NCBI GenBank assembly: GCA_027924585.1 | Contig: BSBM01000592.1 | Coordinates: forward strand, 3,002,501-3,066,500 | DNA length: 64,000 nt | Direction of reading: 5' to 3' | Origin: Larix kaempferi | Taxonomy: Eukaryota; Streptophyta; Pinopsida; Pinales; Pinaceae | Shown here: in pieces, positions 24,777-36,385 of the stretch | Layout: every line of letters begins with the position of its first letter | How positions within the stretch are numbered: the first letter of the stretch is position 1 | Translations under genes and position numbers: made by a program | The notes under the pieces: model-generated | The model's database searches: none | What the model was told of the DNA's origin: nothing | What the model saw: only the letters and a program-made list of their open reading frames with translations

Positions 24777-25380
24777 TGTTGAAATATTGTAACTTCAAAG
24801 AATATTATATTTGTACTTTATTATTCCGGAGATGTTTCATTCCTCCGTGGAGATCTTATTGTATATCCGGAGATGTTTATTCCTCTATCGGAATGTGGTA
24901 ACTTGGGTTATTAGACTTCCCTAGTGGGGGTCGGCCCTGTATGTGTTATGTGGGTCAAAGGGTTGTTAGACCACCCTAGAAGGGTCGGCCCAGTCAATTG
25001 TAGTGGGGTGTTTAACCCAATGGTAAAGTTGGGGCCGACCTAATTAATATATTGTACAAGTCGGAGATGTGTATAAATAGAGGAGGTGAGCTCCTCATTT
25101 GATACACTTCCCTCACTCAAAATGTAGCGCACTTGTGGAGGAGAGGTCTGCTATGGTGGAGGAGGAGATCATGTCTTTGGTTTGCATCTTTGTATATTGC
25201 TGGTCATCTATATTGAGGAAGCTTTGCTGAGTTTTCTACCCCATGAGGGTTTCCCAAGATAAATCTGTGTCTCTTGTGTTTTGTTGTGCTTGTTGTTTCT
25301 TCAGTGATCTTGTATATGCTATTATTGTGAAAAGGAATGTAATGCTTCTATTTTCTGTCTTAGCATATTAAATCTTAACA
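24777..25380 (+). repeat. 5' LTR
   Basis: A 604 bp LTR with TG...CA ends. It contains two 'gtcggccc'-type motifs (near 24935 and 24985) also seen in the fragment at 1-285, and a TATA box followed by the likely transcribed R region. Confidence 0.85.
25072..25080 (+). promoter_or_regulatory. TATA box of the 5' LTR
   Basis: TATAAATAG lies about 300 bp before the LTR end, a normal distance for an LTR promoter. Transcription would start roughly 30 bp downstream. Confidence 0.6.
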
Positions 25381-25392
25381 TGGTATCAGATC
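25381..25392 (+). promoter_or_regulatory. Primer-binding site
   Basis: TGGTATCAGATC abuts the LTR end with no spacer, complementary to initiator tRNA-Met except near its 3' edge. Confidence 0.8.
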
Positions 25393-26783
25393 TAACCTGA
25401 AGGAAGGCAATGTATGGCACTTACGACACTTGCTTCTCTTGCGACAATTTGAAGGTTAGAGTTTTATATAGCAAAAACCAGTCATCGTGGAACTTTCGCT
25501 ATAAATCCATTTTGGTGAAGGTTCAGGATCTAAAAAGTTTACAGGTCGTAGATAACATCCCCATGTACCTTGTGTCCAAAGGGAACCCTCATATTCGTTG
25601 TACTTTGTGAGTTATGATCAGTACAAGTTAGGGTTTGTGCCTCTTCCAGATCTCAGTAATAATCAGGTGACCTTGGAAAAGAGGTCATAACTTGGGCTAG
25701 GAAGCTCCAAATGAAATTTCGTAAAAAGTGATAGGTAGTACACAGACTGTACTATCTCAGGAAACGTTTTTAGAGGCCGAAGTTGAACCAGTAACACGTG
25801 GAACTCCGTACAAGTTCGCTCTCCTGTTTTATCCCATAAACAGGTCACGTTGCGACACAGGGCATAACTCTCTCTCAGAAAATCCAATTGAGGTCAGACC
25901 TATCGGGATGGAAAGATGACAGGTCAGGATAACACAGAAAAAAATTTCAAACCCTGTGCAGCGAAACGTTTGGAGTTATAGCAGAAACAATCAGGTACAT
26001 ATTTCTGTCAAAACATAATTATTTTTTGAGCACATTCATTCATGGCTTCCGGAATTTAGGGTTTTGGAGAAAGTTAGAATTTTTAGAATCGGAGTCCATG
26101 GCTGAATGCTACTCAGGAAAATCAAAATTTAGAGACCAATATTGAATTTTTTGGTTCGGTAGAAGACTGGGCTTGATCAAACCCCAGTTCGGGATTTTGA
26201 TCGGAAAGATGGAAAATTAAGGCTTCATTAAAAGTTGGAATTTTTGAAGTTTGTGACCACGGATGGAAGCTCCTCAGAAAAATAAGAGTTTAGAGCCTTG
26301 GATCAAACCTTTTGATTGGGCAGAAAGGTGGGCTCCATCAAACCCTAGTTCGGGATCCTGTCGAGAAGATCCAGAGTTTCAAAGGCAATTTTGAGGGGTC
26401 AAATTTTGGAGATTTCAAAATTGAAGTAAGCTAGTTTGATCAGCTCAGCAAGACACATCCTTCCATCCATTCAGAAGTGTGAAAGTCAAATATTGAATTT
26501 TCAGGGTTTGTCTAGCAAACCCTAATCAAGCTCCAGATCAGGTTTCAGGGGGAGTTGAGGCTAAGGCCTTACATAAGAAGACTACAAGAAGTCTCGACAG
26601 GTATGACTTAAGGAGGTTTAGGTATGTCTTGAAATTTGATTCTTGATTAAGTTCATAATATGTTTGTCTTCATATTATTTATTAGTACAATCTTGATTAA
26701 TGTTAGAATTGTCTTATCACCCTAGTAACAGTATGAATGCATGTGAATGATAGAAGACATTCATTGATTAGGGCTATTCATGT

Positions 26784-27415
26784 GAATGAAGTCCTTAGTG
26801 GACAAGTGGGGATTGTATCGTCCCTGGACTTCGGTCCCTTGAATTGATCCGTAGACGTATGGTCTCCGAGAATGAAGTCTTTAGTGGACAAGTGGGGATT
26901 GTATCGTCCTCGGACTTCGGTCCCTTGAATTGATCCGTAGACGTATGGTATTCAAGAATGAAGTCCTTGATGGACAAGTGAGGATTAAGTCATCCTTGGA
27001 CATAGTCCTAAAGGTACGGGAAGAGGATTAAGTCATCCTTGGATATAATCCTAAATGTACGAGGTGAGGATTAAGTCATCCTTGGATATAATCCTAAATG
27101 TACGAGGTGAGGATTAAGTCATCCTTGGACATAGTCCTAAATGTATGGGAAGAGGATTAAGTCACCCTTGGACATAGTCCTAAATGTACGGGGTGAGGAT
27201 TAAGTCATCCTTGGACATAGTCCTAAATGTACGGGGAGAGGATTAAGTCATCCTTGGACATAGTCCTAAATGTACGGAGTGAGGATTAAGTCATCCTTGG
27301 ACATAGTCCTAAATGTACGGAATGAGGATTAAGTCATCCTTGGACATAGTCCTAAATGTACGGTTGTGAATTAAATCATCCTTGGACATAGTCCTAAATG
27401 AATGGTGTAGATCCC
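26784..27415. repeat. Minisatellites inside the LTR element: 86 bp and ~43 bp units
   Basis: An 86 bp unit starting 'gaatgaagtc.ttagtggacaagtg' occurs at 26784, 26870 and, partly, 26956. It passes into about ten copies of a ~43 bp unit, 'aggattaagtcatccttgga.atagtcctaaatgtacgg', up to about 27415. Units share the 'gaagtcctt/ggacaagtg' theme, suggesting one origin. No long frame. Confidence 0.9.
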
Positions 27416-27689
27416 ATAATTCTGAAAGGAAGGATCGCTAGAGTTGATAGGACTTTATCATCCCTAGACCTCAGTTCAAAAGGTACGTAATTTTGATTGT
27501 ATCATCCCTAGGCATGATGAGATGTCTTAAATGATCCGTAGACGTATGTCTCCAAGAAGTAGTCCTTAGACTTTGTCTAAGTTGACGAGTGGACTGCATC
27601 ATCCATAGACATGAGAGATGTCTTAAACTGAGAGGGATTGATCATCCCGTAATTGGATCATGTGTGTTGCAGGGTATGCTGCTATTGTG

Positions 27690-28165
27690 TATACTTGTAT
27701 TGGTGTGGATACTTGTATTGATGATGTGTATACTTGTATTGGTGTGGATACTTGTATTGATGTGGATACTTGTATTGATGATGTGTATACTTGTATTGGT
27801 GAGGATACTTGTATTGATTATCTGTATACTTGTATTGATGAGGATACTTATATTGATGATGTGTATACTTGTATTGGTGTGGATACTTGTATTGATGATA
27901 TGTATACTTGTATTGATGAGGATACTTGTATTGATGATGTGTATACTTGTATTGGTGTGGATACTAATGCTGATGATCTTGATGACGATGCTACTGATCG
28001 TGATGGTCTAGATGATGATGCTGATGATCGTGTGATGACGATGCTGATGATCGTGTGATGACGATGCTGATGATCTAGATGACAATGCTGTTGATCGTGA
28101 TGGTCTAGATGATGATGCTGATGATCGTGTGATGACGATGCTGATGATCTTGTGATGACAATGTT
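27690..28165. repeat. Minisatellites: 'tatacttgtattg' and 'gatgatgctgatgatc' arrays
   Basis: 27690-27965 alternates 'tatacttgtattggtgtgga' and 'tacttgtattgatgatgtg' units of about 18-39 bp. 27975-28165 is a GAT-rich array of 'gatgatgctgatgatcgtgtgatgac' type. Both strands stay open over long stretches because the repeat lacks stops, which explains the apparent frames; these are not supported as proteins. Confidence 0.9.
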
Positions 28166-28365
28166 GATGTTGCTGTAGCTGTTCGAGTGCTGCAAAAGAT
28201 AAAGACTCAGTACTAAAGATGTTGATGTTCCAGTATTGAAGATGTTCTAGTAACTGCTTGAGTTACTGATGATGTTGAGAAAGCTTCCAATTATTTATAG
28301 ATGTATCATGTATGATGTTGATGACTCCTTGCTCGTGTAGATGCTGTTATAATATCCTTCTCGTT

Positions 28366-28526
28366 AAGGGGGAGTGTTGAAATATTGTAACTTCAAAGAA
28401 TATTATATTTGTACTTTATTATTCCAGAGATGTTTCATTCCTCCATGGAGATCTTATTGTATATCCGGAGATGTTTATTCCTCCGTCGGAATTTGGTAAC
28501 TTGGGTTATTAGACTTCCCCTTAACA
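28366..28526 (+). repeat. Polypurine tract and internally deleted 3' LTR
   Basis: AAGGGGGAG (28366-28374) is the plus-strand primer site. The LTR starts at 28375 with the same bases as 24777 and follows it for about 145 bp to 'ttagacttccc', then jumps to the terminal 'cttaaca'. Confidence 0.8.
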
Positions 28527-28532
28527 CCTTTT

Positions 28533-29341
28533 ATAGATGATTATTTTTACAATAAGAGAAAAGACCTTTTATAGGTCTAAACACACGTTTCAATGGAATG
28601 GTGTGACCCTACGCTCAGCTAATTAATATTATGACCATGTCGGCTAGAACTAAAGATTGGGTTTCCTTGTTATGTATCTAATTATTTAGGAAGAAATATT
28701 TAGCTGACATGGTCGTGTCGTGAATTAAATGATTAACCTTAAACAATACCATACACATGGAAGTGAATTACCATACTCCATACACATGGAATTAAAATTC
28801 ATAACATATCCAGCCTCTAGCTTACACATGCAGGTTTTCCTCTCGTTGTCCAACAAAAAATTCATGACCTTAATAGAGCAAGATCATAATTGTCATACTC
28901 ATTTTTTTACCATGGATCTAGTAGCCATTTTTTATGTTGTTAGATGCCCATTATGGAAGATAATCAAATGCACAGAGACAATAAAGGTTAGGTGTTAAGA
29001 ACATTATTCTCATCAGATGTAAATTTGTACAATGAGAATGTCCCTTGGGTTCAACTTTCCTAGTGGACTCTTGGATGCTAGAGTGACTCTTTGTATTCAC
29101 CAACAACTTTTGGTCTTCTCCTTATGTGAATAGGGAGATAATCCTAGCAACAAGGATTATGTTCCCAACAATTCCCCCCTTAATGCGAAGGGGTGTATGT
29201 GACCCCAAGAAAAATATAGATGAATGAATGGAAGTGGACAACTACTACTGCTGAACATTTCCAAATTGAAAATCCAAATTTCCAAGCAAGTTAGCATAAC
29301 TTGAATTCTCCTACTAAATACACGTGCTCTCTGAAGTGGTG
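28533..29341 (-). mobile_element. LTR end, copy B (minus strand), with a local inversion
   Basis: Matches copy A (23482-24361): same LTR start (TGTTGGGAACATA near 29170 on the minus strand), same polypurine tract and same 170 bp interior. It lacks the 94 bp tandem duplication of copy A. Positions 28633-28703 are inverted relative to copy A, flanked by inverted 'gaccatgtcggct' and 'agctgacatggtc'. Right limit 29341, where similarity ends. Confidence 0.65.
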
Positions 29342-30160
29342 AACACATATTTCAAGAAATCTAGAAAAATTTTATTACAAGGACTTCTATGACATTGAAT
29401 TTTTTTGTAAACATTTTATTTATTTCATGTAATTTGTAAAAATTATGCTTTAAAGAAATATTCCATTAAAATTGGAAAAACTAATCCTAGAAAGAATGTT
29501 TTTATTGATCACAAATTTTATTTACTCCAAGTGTTTTTAATATACAATCATAAAAAATGAAATGTTGTATAATTTATAACTAGTTCGGTATGCCATAAAT
29601 TAGGAGGAGTATATGAAAATCTGTAATTTGTTGAATCATGAGAAAAAATATTCATGAAGATATAAAATGTAGGATTAATGAAGTTAAGTTGCACACATAA
29701 TTGCATGTTTTTATTACAAGAAGATCTCTATCTATATTTGAAGTGAACAAAGTATCATATTAAATATTTTTATTGTTAAATAACATATTATAATATAGCA
29801 TGATTGGAAGGAAATCACAATATTAAATTAAAATAAAATAAATTATAAGAAATGTATTGATGTCGAACCAAATAATAACTATAAATTCGTCAAATTGGGA
29901 TAGTTGTTAGGTACAACATTATACATACACAATGAAAGTGTGAAGAAATCGAATTAAGAAATCATGGCCGAGAATTACTTTCACCAAAAGGCAAAGAAAA
30001 TGATAAGATTTTTAAATGTCGAAGAAATAGATGTTGAAACATATTTTTCAAATCTTTTAGTTAAACTTTATATATGACCCCATGCTCTTTTGAATTTATT
30101 TATGGCACATATCGAATAAGTCTAAATAGTCCACTTAGTACTCATTATCAATTAATTACA
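29342..30160. other. AT-rich DNA without genes
   Basis: Very AT-rich, stops in all frames, no repeat or domain that I can recognise. Confidence 0.6.
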
Positions 30161-31570
30161 TGGTTTTACATTGTATTTTATTCCAAAAATTACATACCAC
30201 ATTTATACATTCATTTAATGCATATAAGAAGATAAAAGATAGAACATATCTCGTGCTTTGTTGGCCTGTAAGAGATTATTTCAGTTAATCATAATTGAGT
30301 TAGTAATACAAACTTACAAAAAAATGAATTGAGAAATCAAATTTCTTATAGTTCAATGTCACTCACTTATGACCAATCACGTACTACCCTTAATACCACT
30401 TAGCACTCATTAGCAATAAATTTTGTGTTTTTAAACAATTGCAACTTTAATTATATGGGGCTTTATTTCAAAAATTACATACTGCATTGATAAACTCCTC
30501 TTATTAATGAATATACGCAAATAAAAGTCAATAACTTATTTCGTGCCTTGTTCAGGCTTATATGAGATTATTGCAATTATAAACTATTAACTTAAGAATA
30601 CACATTTACAAAACTTTGTGCGTGCCTTGTTGGCTTTTTATGAGATGATTTTAATTACAAATATTTGATTTAAGAACGCAAATTAAAAAAATATTTTGAA
30701 TGGGGAAATCAAGTGGTGTATGATGCAAAAAAATGTCAAACTAAAGGCAATCATAAATAATATTAATAATTGTATTTAAATATTATTGTTAATTCTCATC
30801 TATCTATAAAAGTTTTAAAAACATACAAATTAATTCATCAAAAAATGTGTCCAACTTGTATTGAAATATTGCAATGTACGCGTTAACAAATTTCTAAAAA
30901 TTAATATCTTCACCTACTATAAAGAACTCAATGTTCTATTGAACATTCGAATGTAGTTGCGTTTCTCTTCAATACGATGAAGTGTCTTAAAAAGGGGGAA
31001 TAGAATTTGGACAAGCCAAGTATCAGGTTCATGTCCTATATAAGCCTTTGTTAAGATACAATTTGACCGGTATCCGGGGAATTGAGAAGTAAGCTTTGAT
31101 GTATATATTAACAATATATTTGATTCTTCGTACATATTTCCATATTTGGACCACACATCACTTAACATTTTCTCATAAAATTGTATCACACTACATTATT
31201 TGAATTTTGTTTGCAAGTGACAATGAGACCTGTCCCATATGAATTCAAAGTCACTTGTATCGGTATTTGATTTTTCAACTACTTGTTGAATGTTTTTACA
31301 TTGTATTTTATTCCAAAAAATACATATCACATTTATACATTCATTTAATGCATACAAGAAGATAAAAGATAGAGCGTATCTCATGCTTTGTTGGCTTTTA
31401 TGAGATTATTTCAATTAATCGTAATTGAGTTAATAATACAAACTTACAAAAAAATGAAATGAGAAATCAAATTTCTTATAGTTCAATGTCACTCACTTAT
31501 GACCAATCTCGTACTACCCTTAATACCACTTAGCACTCATTAGCAATTAATTTTGTGTTTTAAAACAATT
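30160..31570. repeat. Diverged duplication flanking the FCP1 exon remnant
   Basis: 30160-30640 is repeated at about 31289-31750 (offset close to 1129 bp): 'ttttacattgtattttattcca', 'cacatttatacattcatttaatgcat', 'tgaccaatc.cgtactacccttaatacc'. The FCP1-like remnant lies between the two copies, so the duplicated unit once carried the exon plus flanks. Confidence 0.8.
30917..31290 (-). pseudogene. Truncated copy of the FCP1-like terminal exon
   Basis: On the minus strand the sequence resembles the exon at 34127-34737 over its C-terminal two thirds: 'NIQQVVEKSNTDTSDFEFIW', 'DRSHCHLQTK', then a TAA stop in place of Ser (near 31195), then 'IQFYEKMLSDVWSKYGN' to 'FNRTLSSL' and a stop at 30917. The 5' part, including HAD motif I, is missing; homology stops at about 31290, where the repeat DNA begins. 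Nonfunctional as a phosphatase domain. Confidence 0.85.
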
Positions 31571-34143
31571 GCAACTTCAATTATATGGGGTTTTATTTCA
31601 AAAATTACATATTGCATTGATAAACTCCTCGTATTAATGAATATAGGCTAACAACAGTCAATAATTTATTTCATGTCTTGTTGGCTTATATGAGATTATT
31701 GCAATTATAAACTATTAACTTAAGAATACACATTTACAATAAGTTATAGATTGGGAAATCAAATGCCTATACCTTTCAAAATCATTCATCTATGACTCAT
31801 CATGCTTTAATCTAAATTCTAGTACACTTAGCACTCATTATCATTGAAGTAATATTTTTTGTAAGAAATGTGCTTTTATATAGATGGAGGTTTAATTCAA
31901 AATTTGTGTGTCACTTGTATTAATGCATATAGATCAATAAAACTAAAGAGAACTTCATTCCTTGTTGGCTTTTGTGAGATGATTTAAATTACAAATAATT
32001 GATTTAAGAGTATGTAATTTAAAAAATATTTTGAATAGAGAAATCAAGTGTTGTAATGCACTTGTATTAATACATATAGATAAATAAAACTAAAGAGAGT
32101 TTCTTGCATGCCTTGTTGGCTTTTATGAGATGATTTAAATTACAAATAGTTGATTTAAGAGCACAAATTTAGAAAATATTTTGAATGGGGAAATCAAGTG
32201 TTGTATGATGCAAAAACTTGTCAATCTAAAAGCAATCATAAATAATACTAATAATTGTATTTATATATCATTGTCAATTATCATCTATCTATAAAAGTTA
32301 TAAAATCATACAAATTAATTCACCAAAAAATGTGTCCAACTTGTATTGAAATATTGCAATGTAATCGTCAACAAATTTCCATAAAATAATATTTTCACTT
32401 AATACAAAGAACTCATTTGTGTTTTAAAACAATTGCAACTTCAATTATATGGGGTTTTATTTCAAAAATTACATATTGCATTGATAAACTCCTCATATTA
32501 ATGAATATAGGCTAATAACAGTCAATAATTTATTTCATGTCTTGTTGGCTTATATGAGATTATTGCAATTATAAATTATTAACTTAAGAATACACATTTA
32601 CAATAAGTTATAGATTGGGAAATCAAATGCCTATACCTTTCAAAATCATTCATCTATGACTCATCATGCTTTAATCTAAATTCTAGTACACTTAGCACTC
32701 ATTATCATTGAAGTAATATTTTTTGTAAGAAATGTGCTTTTATATAGATGGAGGTTTAATTCAAAATTTGTGTGTCACTTGTATTAATGCATATAGATCA
32801 ATAAAACTAAAGAGAACTTCATTCCTTGTTGGCTTTTGTGAGATGATTTAAATTACAAATAATTGATTTAAGAGTATGTAATTTAAAAAATATTTTGAAT
32901 AGAGAAATCAAGTGTTGTAATGCACTTGTATTAATACATATAGATAAATAAAACTAAAGAGAGTTTCTTGCATGCCTTGTTGGCTTTTATGAGATGATTT
33001 AAATTACAAATAGTTGCTTTGAGAGCACAAATTTAGAAAATATTTTGAATGGGGAAATCAAGTGTTGTATGATGCAAAAACTTGTCAATCTAAAAGCAAT
33101 CATAAATAATACTAATAATTGTATTTATATATCATTGTCAATTATCATCTATCTATAAAAGTTATAAAATCATACAAATTAATTCACCAAAAAATGTGTC
33201 CAACTTGTATTGAAATATTGCAATGTAATCGTCAACAAATTTCCATAAAATAATATTTTCACTTAATACAAAGAACTCATTTGTGTTTTAAAACAATTGC
33301 AACTTCAATTATATGGGGTTTTATTTCAAAAATTACATATTGCATTGATAAACTCATCATATTAATGAATATAGGCTAATAACAGTCAATAATTTATTTC
33401 ATGTCTTGTTGGCTTATATGAGATTATTGCAATTATAAACTATTAACTTAAGAATACACATTTACAATAAGTTATAGATTGGGAAATCAAATGCCTATAC
33501 CTTTCAAAATCATTCATCTATGACTCATCATGCTTTAATCTAAATTCTAGTACACTTAGCACTCATTATCATTGAAGTAATATTTTTTGTAAGAAATGTG
33601 CTTTTATATAGATGGAGGTTTAATTCAAAATTTGTGTGTCACTTGTATTAATGCATATAGATCAATAAAACTAAAGAGAACTTCATTCCTTGTTGGCTTT
33701 TGTGAGATGATTTAAATTACAAATAATTGATTTTAGAGTATGTAATTTAAAAAATATTTTGAATAGAGAAATCAAGTGTTGTAATGCACTTGTAGTAATA
33801 CATATAGATAAATAAAACTAAAGAGAGTTTCTTGCATGCCTTGTTGGCTTTTATGAGATGATTTAAATTACAAATAGTTGATTTAAGAGCACAAATTTAG
33901 AAAATATTTTGAATGGGGAAATCAAGTGTTGTATGATGCAAAAACTTGTCAATCTAAAAGCAATCATAAATAATACTAATAATTGTATTTATATATCATT
34001 GTCAATTATCATCTATCTATAAAAGTTATAAAATCATACAAATTAATTCACCAAAAAATGTGTCCAACTTGTATTGAAATATTGCAATGTAATCGTCAAC
34101 AAATTTCCATAAAATAATATCTTCACTTAATACAAAGAACTCA
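31552..34143. repeat. Three tandem 864 bp units
   Basis: The same phrase 'tttgtgttttaaaacaattg' starts at 31552, 32416 and 33280, exactly 864 bp apart, and the units are nearly identical. The third ends at the 3' edge of the FCP1-like exon (34127). Each unit's end ('cacttaatacaaagaactca') equals the exon's 3' flank, so the array grew from flanking DNA of that exon. No coding capacity; 'cttgttggctttt.tgagat' recurs several times within each unit, an older internal repeat. Confidence 0.95.
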
Positions 34144-34737
34144 ATGTTCTATTGAACATTCGAATGTAGTTGCGTTTCTGTTTGATACGATGAAGTGTCT
34201 TTAAAAAGGGGAATAGAACTTGCACAAGCCAAGTATCGTGTTCATGTCCTATATAAGCCTTTATTAAGATACAGTTTGACCGATATCCGAGGAATTGAGA
34301 AGTAGGCTTTGATGTATCTATTAGCAATACATTTGATTCTGTGTACTTATTTCCATATTGGGACCACACGTCGCTTAGCCTTTTCTCATAAAACTGTATC
34401 ATACTACATGATTTGGATTTTGTTTGCAAGTGACAATGGGACCTATCCCATATGAATTCAAAGTCACTTGTATCAATATTTGATTTTTCAAGTACTTGTC
34501 GAATGTCCTTGTTAGTAACATTTGATGTCCATATCGCAACATCATAATGTTTTAGGCAGTATTTTAATACTTCTAATTGAAAAGGCCTACAAAAGTAGGA
34601 TCTATCACCAAGCTCCCAATCTGGTTTTCTTTGAATTTGACAACTCGTTTCATCTTTGGAATACGACGAGAAGAATACTCCTTCCATTTCAAAGATCAAC
34701 AAGATCTTCCGACTGATATTAACTCCCATCTGCATTG
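34127..34737 (-). CDS. FCP1/NLI-type HAD exon, possible alternative last exon
   Basis: Open to a stop at 34127; first ATG at 34735 gives 202 residues. It belongs to the FCP1-homology (NLI-interacting factor-like) HAD family of plants: motif I region 'ILLIFEMEGVFF', 'YFCRPFQLEVLKYC', motif II 'VAIWTSN', 'FEFIWDRSHC', and motif III/IV region 'NVLLIDTSK'. Active FCP1-type phosphatases need D-x-D-x-T/V in motif I and D-D in the last motif; here they read F-E-M-E-G and I-D-T, so catalysis is doubtful. An acceptor (TGTGGCAG) ends at 34738, leaving two bases before the ATG: the same phase as the last exon of the gene at 35790-39995. It may be an alternative last exon of that gene, a separate small gene, or a decaying copy. 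No own upstream exons were found in 34745-35789. Confidence 0.6.
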
Positions 34738-34744
34738 CTGCCAC

Positions 34745-35789
34745 AACATATATAACATTAACATATTTTCACTTCAAAACTTCATTGCTTAATGGCATCA
34801 AAACATATCCAATTTATTTCCACTCCCAAACAAACAACTTAATGAAAAAAATAAAAGTAATTTCCGTGGAATAGTTTTTTTATACAAACACATTCAACTA
34901 CTACTCAAATCACTAATTTTTAAGAATTGTAATGAGATAAACTACAATTTAAAAATATAATTACAATAGTCGAATTCATTTGAACTAATTATATGTTAAT
35001 ATCTACATACTACCTAAATTTACAGTTTTTAAGTTTAAATCAAGCAAACTATTTATATGTTCATTTTTACATACAACCTCATACGATATTTTAATTTTCA
35101 AGAAATTATAAGAAAAATTCATATAAGCACATTGCAATGAAATTCAAATCACAATTTAAAAATATAGTTACAATGGTCCAATTCAAACCAATTATATGTT
35201 AATTTATACACACCACCTAGATTTACAATTTTTTAAATTTCAACTAAACAAGCTAATTATAGGTAATTTTTACATACAACCTGATATGATTTTCCATTTT
35301 TTTAATTTCTAAGAAATAAGAAAATTTCATATGATAACATTGAACTAACATTCAAATCAATGATTTGTAAGAGTTATAATGATCAATTAAGACGCAATTG
35401 ATAAATAAACTGCAATTGCTCAAACATAGTAATTGTACGTTAATTTATACATACAACCTAATACAATTATTTAATTAATATGGAATACTACATTTTTATG
35501 CAAACACATAAGACTATTATTCAAATCACTAACTTTTTATAACTCAATATCTCAATATAAATAAACAAAATAATATGTTAATTTATAATAATGACACAAC
35601 AACAATCCTTATATGAGTATTATGAAATAATATTGACATTAAATTGATAATAAAATAAAACACAGTAATAACACATCACATGTAGAATTAAGTCATCAAA
35701 TGTACAATGACCAAAAATTTATATTATAAACTTCAAGATTTTGTTTATAGAGGAAATGAATAACAGTCATCTTAATGTACTATTAAAAG
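34745..35789. other. AT-rich intergenic or intronic DNA
   Basis: No frame of note. Short diverged repeats recur ('caattatatgttaattt.tacata.aacct') at about 34990, 35040, 35190 and 35440. If the downstream FCP1-like exon is an alternative last exon, this is 3' UTR plus intron. Confidence 0.5.
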
Positions 35790-36385
35790 TCATTGAAGAT
35801 TCTTCAAAATATCTCGAACATCGGGTGCCTTGTAGAATCTATTCAATAAGCTCCACAGATCAGCGATCAACCATTTATCCTCATTCTTTCCATCAAACGA
35901 AGGGGCAATAATCACATTTTCTTTGGGATTTTCTTTCTTTGTCTCCATTGAACAATCCACTAGAATAGTGTTAGTAGCATCATATTGAGAATACATTCTC
36001 CACACTTTTTTCAGATGTTTTTTGTATATAACTTGTGTTGAATTATCAATGTCATTTTTTCCCTTTTGTTGTTTGCAATCTGAAGCAGTCCATGTAAACA
36101 AAAATTTAGCTTGTAATGTTTCTGAAACCAGCTTTTTCATAACTCTTGTTGTGTTTTGTTTGAAAGATGTCGTCCAAATTGCAATGTCAAGAGATTCTTT
36201 TCTGGAACACATTTCAAGAAATGTTTTTGCATGTGGACGAAACCAAAATGATTTTTTCTCTATCGTGTAATCTGCGGCCCTTCCCATTTTCTCGATAAAT
36301 TCTTTTTGTGATGTATCACCATCAATGCTCTGATAGAAAATGTTATTCAATTCAAAAATAACTAATTTCTTTTGACTTATAATAT
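35790..36385 (-). CDS. Exon 6 of the model: FCP1-like HAD pseudophosphatase domain
   Basis: Acceptor TTTTGCAG ends at 36386; the stop is at 35790; 198 residues. 'KKLVIFELNNIFY' occupies HAD motif I (D-x-D-x-T/V in active members), 'FWFRPHAKTFLEMC' and 'DIAIWTTSF' match the FCP1 core with motif II, 'FLFTWTASDC' matches the plant 'F.WD.SHC' block, 'YKKHLKKVW' holds the conserved lysine region, and 'NTILVDCSM' replaces L-L-(I/V)-D-D-S. The nucleophile and one metal aspartate are lost; the binding scaffold may remain. Related to, but clearly different from, the copies at 34127 and 30917. Confidence 0.75.

Larger units (their letters stand above)
24777..28526 (+). mobile_element. Non-autonomous LTR retrotransposon with a shortened 3' LTR
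   Basis: The 5' LTR (24777-25380) starts TGTTGAAATATTG and ends CTTAACA, is followed directly by a primer-binding site (25381), and a polypurine tract AAGGGGGAG (28366-28374) precedes the 3' LTR at 28375. The 3.0 kb interior has no gag or pol domain; it is mostly minisatellite. The 3' LTR keeps only its first ~145 bp and the last 7 bp (ending 28526), so about 450 bp were deleted. No target-site duplication is evident (gttat on the left, ccttt on the right). Its position between copies A and B of another LTR suggests nesting. A LARD/TRIM-like element is the best description; mobility would depend on another element's proteins. Confidence 0.85.

Noticed and set aside
26966-27415. CRISPR-like regular repeat array
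   Set aside because: There are no unique spacers; units are contiguous minisatellite copies within a plant LTR element.
27589-28195. Long overlapping frames on both strands (140, 132 and 115 codons)
   Set aside because: Products of stop-free tandem repeats; low-complexity peptides without domain.
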